Shown here: positions 17,489-26,201 of the stretch, piece by piece
Numbering within the stretch: position 1 is the stretch's first letter
Layout of the letters: each line of letters begins with the position of its first letter
Assembly: GCA_024280295.1 (NCBI GenBank)
Contig: JAJRQK010000039.1
Coordinates: 186,001-250,000 of the forward strand
Source: Bacteroidota bacterium
Lineage (GTDB): Bacteria > Bacteroidota > Bacteroidia > Flavobacteriales_D > Crocinitomicaceae
Length of the DNA stretch: 64,000 nucleotides
Direction of reading: 5' to 3'
Made by a program: the position numbers and the translations under genes
Notes under the pieces: generated by a model
The model's input: only the letters and a program-made list of their open reading frames with translations
What the model was told of the DNA's origin: nothing
Database searches by the model: none

Positions 17489-18130
17489 ATGGATTTACTA
17501 TTGAAAGGGCTGGTCACAGGATTTATACTAAGTATAATGATAGGACCTGTTTTCTTTGTTCTTCTTGAGACCAGTATTCGCAAAGGTGTTAAAGCCGCAA
17601 TTGCCCTAGATATTGGGGTTCTTGTCAGTGATCTCGTCTACATTCTTATTGCATATATGTTCTACACTGAGGTGGAAGCGTTATCGCATGGTGATGATAA
17701 ATCACTGTTGCACCTAATTGGTGGTGGGTTGTTTCTTTTCTACGGGTTTTTCAACCTCATGAAGAAAGTGAAAGAACGAAAGGTTAAAGGTGGAGAACTC
17801 GATAAAGTAAACACACGAGATTTTATTTGGCTTGGGGTAAAGGGATTCTTACTCAACATTGCGAATCCTCTGGTTGTTTTCTATTGGTTTAGTGTAATGA
17901 CGCTGGGAGCTGATAGCAATGGAGAGTCTGGTGGGTGGCGGATGATTGCTTTTCTAGGAATCATTCTTATTACCTTTTTCACCATTGATTTACTGAAGAT
18001 TTTGGGAGCAAAAAGACTTCGTCCACTTGTCACTCATCGTGTCTTGGTTGGGTTAAATAGATTAATTGGAATCGTTTTTGTTCTATTTGGGGTGGTTCTC
18101 ATCGTAGAAGGAATTTTGGGAATGCAGTAA
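17489..18130 (+). CDS. LysE/RhtB-family amino-acid exporter
   Basis: 213 residues from the ATG at 17489, which gives the standard LysE start (MDLLLKGLVTGFILSIMIGPVFF). An earlier in-frame ATG at 17447 would add 14 residues before the first helix and cannot be excluded. Six hydrophobic segments, the conserved Gly-Pro in IGPVFF and the GVKGFLLNIANPLVVFYWF helix mark the LysE fold. It should export amino acids or related small molecules across the inner membrane. It lies 13 bp upstream of the MORN-repeat gene in the same direction, so the two may be co-transcribed. Confidence 0.88.
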   Translation: MDLLLKGLVTGFILSIMIGPVFFVLLETSIRKGVKAAIALDIGVLVSDLVYILIAYMFYTEVEALSHGDDKSLLHLIGGGLFLFYGFFNLMKKVKERKVKGGELDKVNTRDFIWLGVKGFLLNIANPLVVFYWFSVMTLGADSNGESGGWRMIAFLGIILITFFTIDLLKILGAKRLRPLVTHRVLVGLNRLIGIVFVLFGVVLIVEGILGMQ

Positions 18131-18143
18131 CATCAATCAATTA

Positions 18144-19883
18144 ATGAGTTATAGTAAAAAATCATCTATGATGAAATTCGCATTAAGTCTCTTAATATTG
18201 CTCTTCGTGAATAGTTCATTCGGACAAGAAGTCCTGAAAGAAAATCTCACAAAGATGAAATCAACCTATTGGGACTTTAATAGAACGCAAATTCAAGCAC
18301 GGGGCAAATATTACACAGATGAGTTGGGTGAAACTACTGAAAAGCATGGTAAATGGACTTACTACGATCGTTTAGGCGAAGTTGAAGAGGTGCGACACTA
18401 TTATCGAGATATGCTTTCGGGACAGGTTGTTTTGTTCTTTCCAAATGGTAAGAAACGTCAAGAAGGTTACTTCAAATATGACCGACAGGATAGTTTATAT
18501 TTTGAGTGGTATGAAACTGGACATCTCAAAACGGAAGGAACCTATAAACTCAACCAACGAATTGACGAATGGAAAAATTATTACGTTGATGGACGTTTGA
18601 AATCTGTGGAAGAACCAAAAGGAGAGGACACCTATATTTGGCAATTTTATCTTCCAGACTCTCTTAATACAGCGATTATTACGGATGGAAATGGTGAGTT
18701 ACTTATCTATTATTCCACAGGAGGAGTCAAAGAATGGTACAACTACAAGAACGGATTAAAAAATGGCCCGTTTGAAGAACTGAGCATCTATGGCTATATG
18801 TCACTCAAAGGAGAATTCAAGGATGGTGCAAAACACGGAACGTGGGAATATTTCTATTACACAGGAGACAAAGAAAAAACAAGTACATATAAAGATGGCA
18901 TGCTCGATGGGCCTTACCAATACTTTTACGATACAGGACAGTTAAACGTCAATGGAAGGTATAAAATGGGCGAAAAATCAGGATTATGGACTTGGTACAC
19001 CAATAAAGGAACGCGCGACATGGAAGGTAGTTTTGATGAAGGGGAGCAGAACAATTCATGGACGTTTTGGTATCCAACAGGTGAAATTTCTTATTACGCA
19101 AAATTCGATCATGGAAAGAAAACAGGATCGTGGACTTACCTCTATTTGGATGGATCGACATTTAAACAAGGAACATTCGCGAATGATATGCGAAATGGCG
19201 AGTGGAAAACTTGGTACGAAGACGGAACACTTCACTCTCAAGGAAGTTTTGTCGACGGAAAGGAAAACGGAGAATGGCTTAACTATTGGGATATTGGAGA
19301 ATTAAAGAACAAGACGGTTTTCAAAAATGGATCTATTAATGGTGCTTGGGAATCGTACACTCCAAATGGCAAAGAAAAATTGATCGGAGAGTACAAAGAT
19401 GATATGAAAGTTGGTGAGTGGTTCGAGTACTTCGACAACGGAAAAGCGAAAGAAGTTTCGAACTATAGACTCTTCAAGAAGAAGACAGAAATGGATTACT
19501 CAATTTTGCGTGGTCATGTGGTTATGGAAAGCAAAAAGCATGGTCATTCAACATCTTTTTCTGGAAAAGACTACAAAATCACTGAAGAAGGAGATTACAA
19601 ACGCGGAAAAAAGGACGGTGAATGGATTGCATATCACCCAGGGGGAAGACTTCCAGCCGTAATTAGTTCTTACAAAGAAGGTGAGCTACATGGCAGAATG
19701 AAAATTTATAGCCGTAGAGGGAAACTATTGCAGGAAATGGATTACAAAGATGGTCTCAAGCATGGGAAATTTATCATCTACGACAAGCGCGGAAAAATCC
19801 TTAGAGAACTCAAATACAGTGAAGGAATGCAAATTATTGAAGGCTCAAATGGTGGCGGAGGGTCATTTACGCCTGGGAGATAA
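18144..19883 (+). CDS. Exported MORN/YwqK-repeat protein
   Basis: 579 residues with a signal peptide (FALSLLILLFVNSSFGQ). ATGs at 18168 and 18171 are alternative starts that keep the signal. Nearly the whole mature protein consists of about 20 repeats of the MORN_2/YwqK type, with the recurring pattern G-x-W-x-x-Y/W-x-x-x-G-x-x-x-x-x-G-x-Y/F-x-x-G, for example GKWTYYDRLGE, GEWKTWYEDGTLHSQGSF and GKFIIYDKRGKILRELKY. YwqK was first described as a putative antitoxin in Bacillus, but in Bacteroidota long exported versions are common and their role is unknown; there is no toxin partner here. A Gly-rich end (GSNGGGGSFTPGR) closes the protein. Confidence 0.85.
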   Translation: MSYSKKSSMMKFALSLLILLFVNSSFGQEVLKENLTKMKSTYWDFNRTQIQARGKYYTDELGETTEKHGKWTYYDRLGEVEEVRHYYRDMLSGQVVLFFPNGKKRQEGYFKYDRQDSLYFEWYETGHLKTEGTYKLNQRIDEWKNYYVDGRLKSVEEPKGEDTYIWQFYLPDSLNTAIITDGNGELLIYYSTGGVKEWYNYKNGLKNGPFEELSIYGYMSLKGEFKDGAKHGTWEYFYYTGDKEKTSTYKDGMLDGPYQYFYDTGQLNVNGRYKMGEKSGLWTWYTNKGTRDMEGSFDEGEQNNSWTFWYPTGEISYYAKFDHGKKTGSWTYLYLDGSTFKQGTFANDMRNGEWKTWYEDGTLHSQGSFVDGKENGEWLNYWDIGELKNKTVFKNGSINGAWESYTPNGKEKLIGEYKDDMKVGEWFEYFDNGKAKEVSNYRLFKKKTEMDYSILRGHVVMESKKHGHSTSFSGKDYKITEEGDYKRGKKDGEWIAYHPGGRLPAVISSYKEGELHGRMKIYSRRGKLLQEMDYKDGLKHGKFIIYDKRGKILRELKYSEGMQIIEGSNGGGGSFTPGR

Positions 19884-20102
19884 CTTTATTTTTTTGGACG
19901 TTTCCACCTTCCGCGCTAAGTCCAACTGTAGTGGTCGGGTTATTCGTTAAATCTTTTTTTAATAAAGCTTGAGGTTCTCGAAGATTAGTTAAAAAAGAAT
20001 ATCACTACTACCCCTAACGCAGGGGCTTAAACTGAACAACAACTTTAGCAAGTTTTTGAACTCATTTGCAATCTTCTTAGTACAGAATCGTTAATTTAGA
20101 CT

Positions 20103-20549
20103 ATGGGAAAAGTGATTGGAATATCTACAAGAGTTAAGAAACATGCACCAATGGATGAATTAGACAATGCGCAATTGACCTTTAAAAAGGGAGTTGCTGA
20201 AGATAGCCGGGGAAAGTTTCAAAATCACCGACAAGTAACTGTCATATCTCAAGAAAGCTGGAGCGATGCTTGCACTGATCTTAGGAAAAGTGTTCCATGG
20301 ACAACTCGACGCGCTAACCTATTAATTTCTGGAATAAATCTTGAAAACACCAAAGGAAAGCATTTAAAAGTTGGCGAAATTGTATTAGAAATAACAGGTG
20401 AATTGGTGCCTTGCCACCGAATGGATGAACAAGTGATGGGACTCACAAAAACATTAGAAACTAATTGGCGAGGCGGTGTAACATGTAGAATGGTTTCCGA
20501 AGGAAACTTGAAAAAAGGAGATGAAATTAAACTCATTGATTTAGTTTAA
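20103..20549 (+). CDS. MOSC-domain protein
   Basis: 148 residues, one MOSC domain (molybdenum-cofactor sulfurase C-terminal domain). The core shows the strand DSRGKFQNHRQVTVISQESW, the conserved RRANLLISGINL, and the cysteine motif GELVPCHRMDE, where the invariant Cys would bind the molybdopterin or sulfur. Closing strand GDEIKLIDLV. Stand-alone MOSC proteins are proposed to carry sulfur or reduce N-hydroxylated compounds; the substrate is not known. The gap upstream (19884-20102) has only a CCCCT-AACGC-AGGGG hairpin at 20011-20025. The next gene begins 24 bp downstream. Confidence 0.88.
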   Translation: MGKVIGISTRVKKHAPMDELDNAQLTFKKGVAEDSRGKFQNHRQVTVISQESWSDACTDLRKSVPWTTRRANLLISGINLENTKGKHLKVGEIVLEITGELVPCHRMDEQVMGLTKTLETNWRGGVTCRMVSEGNLKKGDEIKLIDLV

Positions 20550-20572
20550 CCAATTAGTTAAAGCGTCTGACT

Positions 20573-21874
20573 GTGACTAACAAAACCATAATCATTGGAG
20601 GTGGATTAATGGGGAGTGCAGCCGCTTGGCAACTCTCTAAACAAGGAGTAGAAGTACTTCTACTAGAACAGCAAAGTCAAATTTATACGTCTGGATCAAG
20701 TTTTGGTGAAGCTCGAATAACGAGATCTCTCGGTCCGAAAGGTGATATTTTCGCTTACCTACAAAAAATTTCAACCTCTGAAACCATTCAGTTAATTGCT
20801 TACCTAAACGAGAATGACCCAGAAAGAAATCACACAATTGATGAAATATTCACAACATCTCCTGTCACTTATATCTATTATGGAAATCAACAAGATCAAT
20901 TCGATGCGCTAATTAAAACCTCTGATTTAGACCTAAAGGTCGCACAAAATCCAAAAGAATGCAAGAGGGTCTTTGGAATGAAAATGACAGAAAATCAACG
21001 AGTAATCCGTGAATATGAAACCTATTCTGGAGCAATGAACCCACGTCTTGTAATAGAAAAATTGCATCTAGCAATCAAATTGAAGGGAGGTGAAGTTCGA
21101 TATAATCAACGAATAAGTGGAATTGTAAAGAATGGGGACAGATACCAATTTGACCTTAAAGACCTAAAATCAACTCTTGGTAAACAAGTCAAGTGTGAAA
21201 ACCTCATTATTGCGGCGGGCGCTTACACAGGTAAACTAGTTGCCAGCCTCAATCCAGAATTTCAAAAATGGATTCTACCAAAACGAGTCTTCTTGTCTTT
21301 TCTTACGATTGCAACATCAACTTACAATCGATTTACAGAAGTTCAGAAAAAACAACTTCGCGATGGTTTCCCAGTGGTAGATTTTTCCTCAGAACTCATT
21401 TTCGCCATGATTGAGAAGGAGGAAAACGATCAGCCCATTTTGAAAATTGGAGCTCACTATCTTAGGTCTAAGATTCAAAATATGGATGAGGTTTGGACTC
21501 AAGAGGTTACAGAAAATGAAATCGCTTGGAGCAAGAAACGGATGCTTTCCTATCTTCACATGCTTAACCTCCCTGTTCAACTCAATGATTTAGAATTTCA
21601 CAAAGGCAGCTCCTGTGTTTATTCACTCACATCAACAGAAATTCCTTATGTGACAAATATTCAAAATCAAAACAATCGAGAGCATTCTTGTGTACTTATT
21701 GCTGGGATGTCAGGCATTGGTACTAAATCTGCTCTTGGATATGGATTAATCGCAGCGAATTTAATTACTCAAGGGCTAATCAAAAATCCCATCTACCAAA
21801 AAGCAAAGAAAGCATTATCAATTGATCGAGATGACTCAAACCCGGAAGTCCAGAATACATTTCGAGCAGATTAA
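20573..21874 (+). CDS. FAD-dependent amine oxidase, MSOX/MTOX (SoxA-SolA) family
   Basis: 433 residues from a GTG at 20573; conserved sequence starts at once (TIIIGGGLMGSAAAWQL, the dinucleotide-binding Gly-x-Gly-x-x-Gly), so the start is well placed. SGSSFGEARITRSLG is the motif after the FAD helix typical of monomeric sarcosine oxidase and N-methyltryptophan oxidase. Near residue 345, GSSCVYSLTSTEIPYV carries a cysteine at the position of the covalent 8-alpha-cysteinyl-FAD link in those enzymes. The C-terminal AGMSGIGTKSALGYGLIAANL is the second FAD-binding element. It should oxidise a secondary amine to imine and hydrogen peroxide; the substrate is unknown. Cotranscription with the MOSC gene is likely (23 bp apart). 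Confidence 0.85.
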   Translation: MTNKTIIIGGGLMGSAAAWQLSKQGVEVLLLEQQSQIYTSGSSFGEARITRSLGPKGDIFAYLQKISTSETIQLIAYLNENDPERNHTIDEIFTTSPVTYIYYGNQQDQFDALIKTSDLDLKVAQNPKECKRVFGMKMTENQRVIREYETYSGAMNPRLVIEKLHLAIKLKGGEVRYNQRISGIVKNGDRYQFDLKDLKSTLGKQVKCENLIIAAGAYTGKLVASLNPEFQKWILPKRVFLSFLTIATSTYNRFTEVQKKQLRDGFPVVDFSSELIFAMIEKEENDQPILKIGAHYLRSKIQNMDEVWTQEVTENEIAWSKKRMLSYLHMLNLPVQLNDLEFHKGSSCVYSLTSTEIPYVTNIQNQNNREHSCVLIAGMSGIGTKSALGYGLIAANLITQGLIKNPIYQKAKKALSIDRDDSNPEVQNTFRAD

Positions 21875-21884
21875 CCTAAGTTCA

Positions 21885-21971
21885 TCATCTCACAACTATC
21901 TTCTGTTTCATAATTTTAAACCCATCAGTTGCTGTGATCAAATAAACACCTGCTTGAACTCCATTTAATCG
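21885..21971 (-). pseudogene. Remnant of a T9SS type A sorting domain
   Basis: On the minus strand the frame reads RLNGVQAGVYLITATDG then FKIMKQKIVVR and a stop at 21885-21887. This is the last roughly 28 residues of a T9SS type A tail. Upstream of 21971 the frame loses all similarity (TRHSRQNLGEFC), exactly where the hairpin that starts the IS200-like element lies. No matching gene body is found on the other side of the element, so this is the 3' scrap of a lost surface-protein gene. Confidence 0.6.
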
Positions 21972-22031
21972 ACAGAATTCCCCTAGATTCTGCCTCGAGT
22001 GTCGTGTATTGATATTCCTATATTTGTGATT

Positions 22032-22471
22032 ATGAGTGAACACATTCGTAAAAGTCAAAGCAAGAACTTGGCTATTGTATCATTTTGTTTGTCTGATCAA
22101 ATATAGAAGAAATGTACTTAGTGATGGTGTTTCTATCACCTTCAAAAAAGTATGTTTAGAGCTTGAAGAGCGTTATGATTTTCATTTTTTGGAAATCGGC
22201 ATAGACGGTGATCACGTTCATTTGTTGATACAAAGTATTCCAATGCTTGCTCCTAAAAAAATTATTAGAACAGTAAAGAGCATTACTGCGAAGGAAATTT
22301 TTCGTTTTCACCGTGAAGTGAATGCTTTGGGGCGGAAAGTTTTGGACCAGTGGGTATTATGTAAATACGGTTGGGCAGTACGCAAATGAAGATGTGATAA
22401 AGAAATATATTCAAAATCAAGGAGAGTCAAAGTACGTTCAAATACACAGGAATCAACTTAAGTTATTTTGA
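22032..22471 (+). pseudogene. tnpA: IS200-family HUH tyrosine transposase (tnpA) with two frameshifts
   Basis: Joining three frames restores a normal IS200 TnpA of about 145 residues. Frame 1 from ATG 22032 reads MSEHIRKSQSKNL. After a one-base insertion near 22068-22072 the frame reads LLYHFVCLIKYRRNVLSD and contains the HUH motif GDHVHLLI. A second one-base insertion near 22329-22335 (GGGGCGG) is needed to reach GKFWTSGYYVNTVGQYANED and the end at 22471. The catalytic tyrosine lies in GYYVNTVG, after the second shift, so the 117-residue product of the longest single frame (22036-22389) would be inactive. Total length 440 bp equals 146 codons plus two bases, consistent with two single-base insertions. 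Confidence 0.8.
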
Positions 22472-22473
22472 TA

Positions 22474-22495
22474 CTCCGACGGCTCTGATTCGGAG
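22474..22495 (+). repeat. Right-end hairpin of the IS200-like element
   Basis: CTCCGA and TCGGAG form a perfect 6-bp stem with a 10-nt loop, starting 2 bp after the transposase stop and followed by GCAGTTCATT. This is where IS200-type elements carry the subterminal hairpin recognised by TnpA. Confidence 0.5.
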
Positions 22496-22622
22496 CAGTT
22501 CATTCCACCATAAAAATACATATAAATCATTAGTTTACTGTCCATTACAACCGGGTGACATTTAACAAATCACGGCAAAATTAAACTTGTCAAATGAATA
22601 AATAACACATTGGAAACAATAG

Positions 22623-23312
22623 TTAATTCACATACAATCCATATCCGCTTGAATGAATATTTTCAATTCGCACTGACTCATCATCTTTTAGATACTTTCT
22701 CAATTTTGCGATGTAAACATCCATACTTCGGGTAGTAAAGTAATTATCTTCCTTCCAAATTTCAATCAGAGCTTTCTCTCTAGGCAATATGTCATTCAGA
22801 TGGATGCAGAGCATTTCTAATAAAGCACCCTCTTTGGGAGAAAGTTTTTTGGATTCACCATAAATCGTGAGTGATCTCGGCTTCACAGCATAAGAAAACT
22901 GTCCAATAGCAAAATGTGATTCTTCAAGTTCAGCTTTCCCTTCTCTGCAAAAAATTGCTTCTAATTTGAGTAGAAGAATTTCAATATCAAAGGGCTTATT
23001 TAAATAATCATCGGCCCCAGCTTTATAGCCTTTTATCATATCTTCTCTCATTTTCTTAGCTGTGAGAAATATTATTGGCGTTTGACTACCACGATCACGT
23101 ATTTTTTCGGTGAGTTGAAACCCGTCCAAATGTGGCATCATCACATCGAATATGCAGACATCGTAATTGCCCGAAATGAAGGTTGAGTAGCCAGTAGCTC
23201 CATTCTTTGCCCAATCAACTTTGTGCCCCGATAGCCGTAAATAATTTTGAAGAAGAGACCCAAAATTTTCTTCATCTTCTACAAGCAAGATATTCTTCTT
23301 CGGCCACCTCAT
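22623..23312 (-). CDS. OmpR-family response regulator (RprY-like)
   Basis: 229 residues. Receiver domain (about 1-120): acidic pocket VEDEENF, phosphoacceptor Asp in CIFDVMMPH, Thr in FLTAKK, Lys in NKPFD. C-terminal winged-helix domain (about 130-229): SPKEGALLEMLCIHLNDILP and TRSMDVYIAKLRKYLKDD with the recognition helix. Overall pattern is closest to Bacteroidota RprY. Its ATG overlaps the stop of the kinase gene by one base (TAATG), so translation is coupled. I infer that it binds the TTTAAC direct repeats at 24934-24958 and 38384-38422, because 11-bp-spaced direct repeats are the usual OmpR-family site and one copy lies in front of its own operon. Confidence 0.93.
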   Translation of the reverse strand: MRWPKKNILLVEDEENFGSLLQNYLRLSGHKVDWAKNGATGYSTFISGNYDVCIFDVMMPHLDGFQLTEKIRDRGSQTPIIFLTAKKMREDMIKGYKAGADDYLNKPFDIEILLLKLEAIFCREGKAELEESHFAIGQFSYAVKPRSLTIYGESKKLSPKEGALLEMLCIHLNDILPREKALIEIWKEDNYFTTRSMDVYIAKLRKYLKDDESVRIENIHSSGYGLYVN

Positions 23313-24892
23313 TATTTTGGGAGTTTTACATGTACTGATGTTCCTTCATTCAGTGAACTCATTAATTCTACAGATCCATGATGAGCTTCGATAATACTCT
23401 TTACATAACTTAACCCAAGTCCAAAACCTTTGCGCGTATGAATATTTCCTGTTTCCTCTCGGTAGAATTTATCGAAGGCCATTTTTTGAGATTTTTTGCG
23501 CATCCCAATGCCATTATCTTTTATTTCAATTGAGTAAAAATCATCGCCCTCACTTATTTCGATCTCAATTTGAAGTTTTTCCTTACTGTACTTAATGCTA
23601 TTATCCAAGATGTTTGTAAAAACGTTTATGAGGTGAAATTCATCACCTTTAATAGTCATTGATGTTAAATCACAGTTTAGATTAAGACTTCCATTAACAG
23701 AGTCTAGCGCCAACTGAACATTTGAAGAACTTTTTTCTAAGATCTCTACTAAATCTATCGTTGACAAATCCATTTTTAGATCTTTAGAATCTAGTGCTGC
23801 TATATCTAACACTCTCTCTACATGTGCGTTAATTCTTTGTTCCTCACTTTTAATGATGCTAATAAAACGGGATATCTCTGTAGGTCTCTCAATAACTTTT
23901 GGATGTGTAATTGAAGAGGCTGCAAGTGAAATTGAAGCCAATGGTGTTTTTAACTCATGTGTCATGTTATTGATGAAGTCATTCTTAATCTGTCCAATTC
24001 GTTTTTGCTTGAAAATGAAATAAAGTGAGTACCCGAAGCAAAGAAGAATTAGAATTGTGAAGAGACTGCTTAGAATTACCATTGATCTAATTCCAGACCA
24101 AATGAACCCATTGTTTCCCTCAAATTGAAGGTTGAGCTCATAAGGCGAGGGCATTATTGCATCATTTTGGAATAGATTCTTGACATAATTGCCTTTCTTA
24201 CTGATGCGAAAACCTTTGGTTGAAAATCCTTTTTCCAGTTTAGATGTATTAGTATTGATCACACCAATTTCAGCATTCGCATTAAGTCCTTCTGTGGAAA
24301 GTGCTTTTTCAACAGACTCAACAATCGAGGACATCGAAACACGATCTTTTAGGTTTTGTGCGTGCCACTTCTCGAAAGTGTAGCGCTTCACAGCTGATCG
24401 AATGTGCGCGAATTTATTCTTTTCTAATGCATTTAGATCGATGGTTGTTGAAGCGCCATCTTCATCCTTTTCGATCAGAACCTCAAGCTCGTTTGAACTA
24501 TGATGCACTCTTCTTATTTCTTGCGGATTCCCTCCAATAATCTCATGAATCAGTTCTGTTGTACCACCATTTTCATCAATTGAAATTTGAAAGGTTTGTG
24601 ATTGACCAGAATTAAAAACTATAGTGCCTCTGTTCGATTCTATTTCATCCCCTATTAGTAAAAAGTCTTGCATGAGTGAATCCATTCCTCCAAATTCCTC
24701 TCGAATAAAAACGGTAGCTTCATTTTCGCCGATAATGTCATCGATTTCATTTAACGCGTTAGTTACTCGATTGGCGAATTCTTTTTCCCGCTCTGTAATA
24801 GCACTAGAAACCCAGCTTGTTTGAAGCACAATAATGCCTAATAGTGAAACCACCATCAGTCCAATAAGAATATAGATTAATCTTGTTTTCAT
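23312..24892 (-). CDS. Sensor histidine kinase (RprX-like)
   Basis: 526 residues. TM1 about 7-28, a roughly 240-residue periplasmic sensor region, TM2 about 271-295, and no HAMP domain. The dimerisation/phosphoacceptor box is NNMTHELKTPLAS (His 312). ATP-binding boxes: NILDNSIKYS (N), IEIKDNGIGM (G1), KGFGLGLSYVKSI (G2). The sensor region is acidic in part (LIEKDEDGAS) and has no recognised domain. It forms an operon with the response regulator. A TACTTTTG -7 box lies 8 bp before the ATG, so the transcript may be nearly leaderless, and a pair of TTTAAC half-sites lies where an activator would bind. The signal is unknown. Confidence 0.93.
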   Translation of the reverse strand: MKTRLIYILIGLMVVSLLGIIVLQTSWVSSAITEREKEFANRVTNALNEIDDIIGENEATVFIREEFGGMDSLMQDFLLIGDEIESNRGTIVFNSGQSQTFQISIDENGGTTELIHEIIGGNPQEIRRVHHSSNELEVLIEKDEDGASTTIDLNALEKNKFAHIRSAVKRYTFEKWHAQNLKDRVSMSSIVESVEKALSTEGLNANAEIGVINTNTSKLEKGFSTKGFRISKKGNYVKNLFQNDAIMPSPYELNLQFEGNNGFIWSGIRSMVILSSLFTILILLCFGYSLYFIFKQKRIGQIKNDFINNMTHELKTPLASISLAASSITHPKVIERPTEISRFISIIKSEEQRINAHVERVLDIAALDSKDLKMDLSTIDLVEILEKSSSNVQLALDSVNGSLNLNCDLTSMTIKGDEFHLINVFTNILDNSIKYSKEKLQIEIEISEGDDFYSIEIKDNGIGMRKKSQKMAFDKFYREETGNIHTRKGFGLGLSYVKSIIEAHHGSVELMSSLNEGTSVHVKLPK

Positions 24893-24899
24893 CCTAGAT

Positions 24900-24907
24900 C
24901 AAAAGTA
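24900..24907 (-). promoter_or_regulatory. -7 box of the kinase-regulator operon (TACTTTTG)
   Basis: On the minus strand TACTTTTG fits TAnnTTTG and ends 8 bp upstream of the ATG at 24892. No TTTG -33 box is seen; instead the TTTAAC repeats start 27 bp further upstream, as expected for an activated promoter. Confidence 0.45.
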
Positions 24908-24933
24908 CGCTCTGAAATCCATAGAAAAAAGTA

Positions 24934-24958
24934 CTTTAACCTAACTTTAACCTTCGTT
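24934..24958. promoter_or_regulatory. Left copy of the 25-bp TTTAAC repeat, candidate response-regulator site
   Basis: CTTTAACCTAACTTTAACCTTCGTT in two parts: half-sites TTTAAC at 24935-24940 and 24946-24951, 11 bp apart, then CTTCGTT. It matches 23 of 25 bases of 38384-38408. It lies upstream of the histidine kinase gene. Confidence 0.65.
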
Positions 24959-25020
24959 GTGAGTTCAATACTAGATCGAATTAACACGATCAAATCAACA
25001 AGATATAATGTGAAATCTGA

Positions 25021-26154
25021 TTAAAAATTAGCGAGCTTTTCACGCTTAAAAATCTTGCGATAAGTGTCGTAGATGAAACCAAGTCTTTTTTGATCGTTTG
25101 GGTAATCCCAGTACCACTTTGCTGGCCGTTGGATTATCTGGTCAAGTTCTTCGAGTGAAATACTCAATTTTTTAGCGATGTATTTTTTCTCTTTCGCAAC
25201 TATTTCATCAGAATAAGGCTTCGATTCAAGAGTTTGTAGAGCATCTATACGACTGACTTCTTTGGTGCAAATTTGTGTTGCCAATGTCGCTCTTCGGTAA
25301 TCAATTTGAAACTTTTCATAGAGGTAATAAGATTGTATGAACCCAGTATATTTGGATTCATAGTGTTTACCGCCATAATATTTCCAGTCTAATTTATCTT
25401 TCAATAATTGCATTGCATCATCCTTGACATAGGGGACATAATTCAGGATGTAGATGATTTTAATTCGCTTAACTATTTTGTAATACATCTCCTTCATGAA
25501 GCCAAAGGTTGGAAACTTTCGAATTTTTTTCGTTCCGAACTTTTTGGTGATATACTTGAAATATTTAAGGTCTTTTGAATTATAATGCCACGACCTTGGT
25601 AAAATTCCTTCAGTTGCAAAGTTACCGCCACTAATAATATGTTTAATTCCATGTTTTGCTGCAACTTTATGCATTGCTGCTGGAATTGCCAGGTCTGTTG
25701 GGGTTTCGGCTTCTGGAATTGACGCCTTCAAGAAGGCTAACTGGATATCTTTGAATTCTTCCCAGTCAAGCACATAGCTTTCGTAATCTATGTCAAGTTT
25801 TTTGGCAATGTTTTTAATATTTAGAACAGCTTCTTCAGAATTCCAACCATTGTCCATGTGGAGAGCCAACACCCTAAGACCAAATTTGCGCGTGATGTGC
25901 GATACGTATGAACTATCAATTCCGCCACTTACACCAACAAGACAATCATACTTTTTTCCTTTGCCTGATTTTTTCATCTCGGCAACAATTCGCTCAAGTT
26001 CTTGATCACTTTCAGCACCCAGATAATTGTGTTTTGATCGAGTATTGATAAAGTTTGTACAATGATTACAGACCCCTTCAGAATCAAACTTGATTTCTAA
26101 ATCCGTAGTGTCCATTACACATCGAGTACATATCTGGTAAGGTTCTTTCGTCAT
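25021..26154 (-). CDS. N-acetyl-sugar amidotransferase, WbpG/PseA family
   Basis: 377 residues from the ATG at 26154; a TTG at 26193 would add 13 residues that do not fit the family start. The N-terminus YQICTRCVMDTTD and the CNHC pair form the zinc-binding region; VGVSGGIDSSYV is the PP-loop that adenylates the amide; LALHMDNGWNSEEA follows. Family members use ammonia from a HisH/HisF-like pair to turn an acetamido group of a UDP- or CMP-sugar into an acetamidino group. All three genes (this one, HisF-like, HisH-like) lie in order on the minus strand, so the module is complete. It is the last gene of the left arm of the glycan locus. Confidence 0.9.
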   Translation of the reverse strand: MTKEPYQICTRCVMDTTDLEIKFDSEGVCNHCTNFINTRSKHNYLGAESDQELERIVAEMKKSGKGKKYDCLVGVSGGIDSSYVSHITRKFGLRVLALHMDNGWNSEEAVLNIKNIAKKLDIDYESYVLDWEEFKDIQLAFLKASIPEAETPTDLAIPAAMHKVAAKHGIKHIISGGNFATEGILPRSWHYNSKDLKYFKYITKKFGTKKIRKFPTFGFMKEMYYKIVKRIKIIYILNYVPYVKDDAMQLLKDKLDWKYYGGKHYESKYTGFIQSYYLYEKFQIDYRRATLATQICTKEVSRIDALQTLESKPYSDEIVAKEKKYIAKKLSISLEELDQIIQRPAKWYWDYPNDQKRLGFIYDTYRKIFKREKLANF

Positions 26155-26201
26155 GTGTAAGTTTAATATTGTTTTTTTATTCACTAGACTCAAGTAAAAT
26201 A

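Larger units (their letters stand above)
21970..22500 (+). mobile_element. Degenerate IS200/IS605-type insertion sequence
   Basis: The element comprises a left subterminal hairpin (CAGAAT 21973-21978 with ATTCTG 21987-21992, nested in CGACA 21970-21974 with TGTCG 22000-22004), a broken tyrosine-transposase gene (22032-22471) and a right hairpin (CTCCGA 22474-22479 with TCGGAG 22490-22495). IS200-type elements have subterminal hairpins instead of terminal inverted repeats and make no target duplication, so the exact ends cannot be read; the boundaries are estimates. Confidence 0.6.

Noticed and set aside
18144-19883. YwqK-type antitoxin of a toxin-antitoxin pair
   Set aside because: No toxin gene is next to it, and the protein is long and has a signal peptide. 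The antitoxin label comes only from the repeat family.
20011-20025. CCCCT-AACGC-AGGGG hairpin as operator or terminator
   Set aside because: A 5-bp stem with no T-run; it could be an operator for the MOSC gene but nothing further supports it, so it is only noted in that gene's entry.
22036-22389. A 117-residue transposase-like reading frame taken as an intact gene
   Set aside because: It lacks the proper N-terminus and the catalytic tyrosine; both are found in other frames, so the gene is frameshifted.
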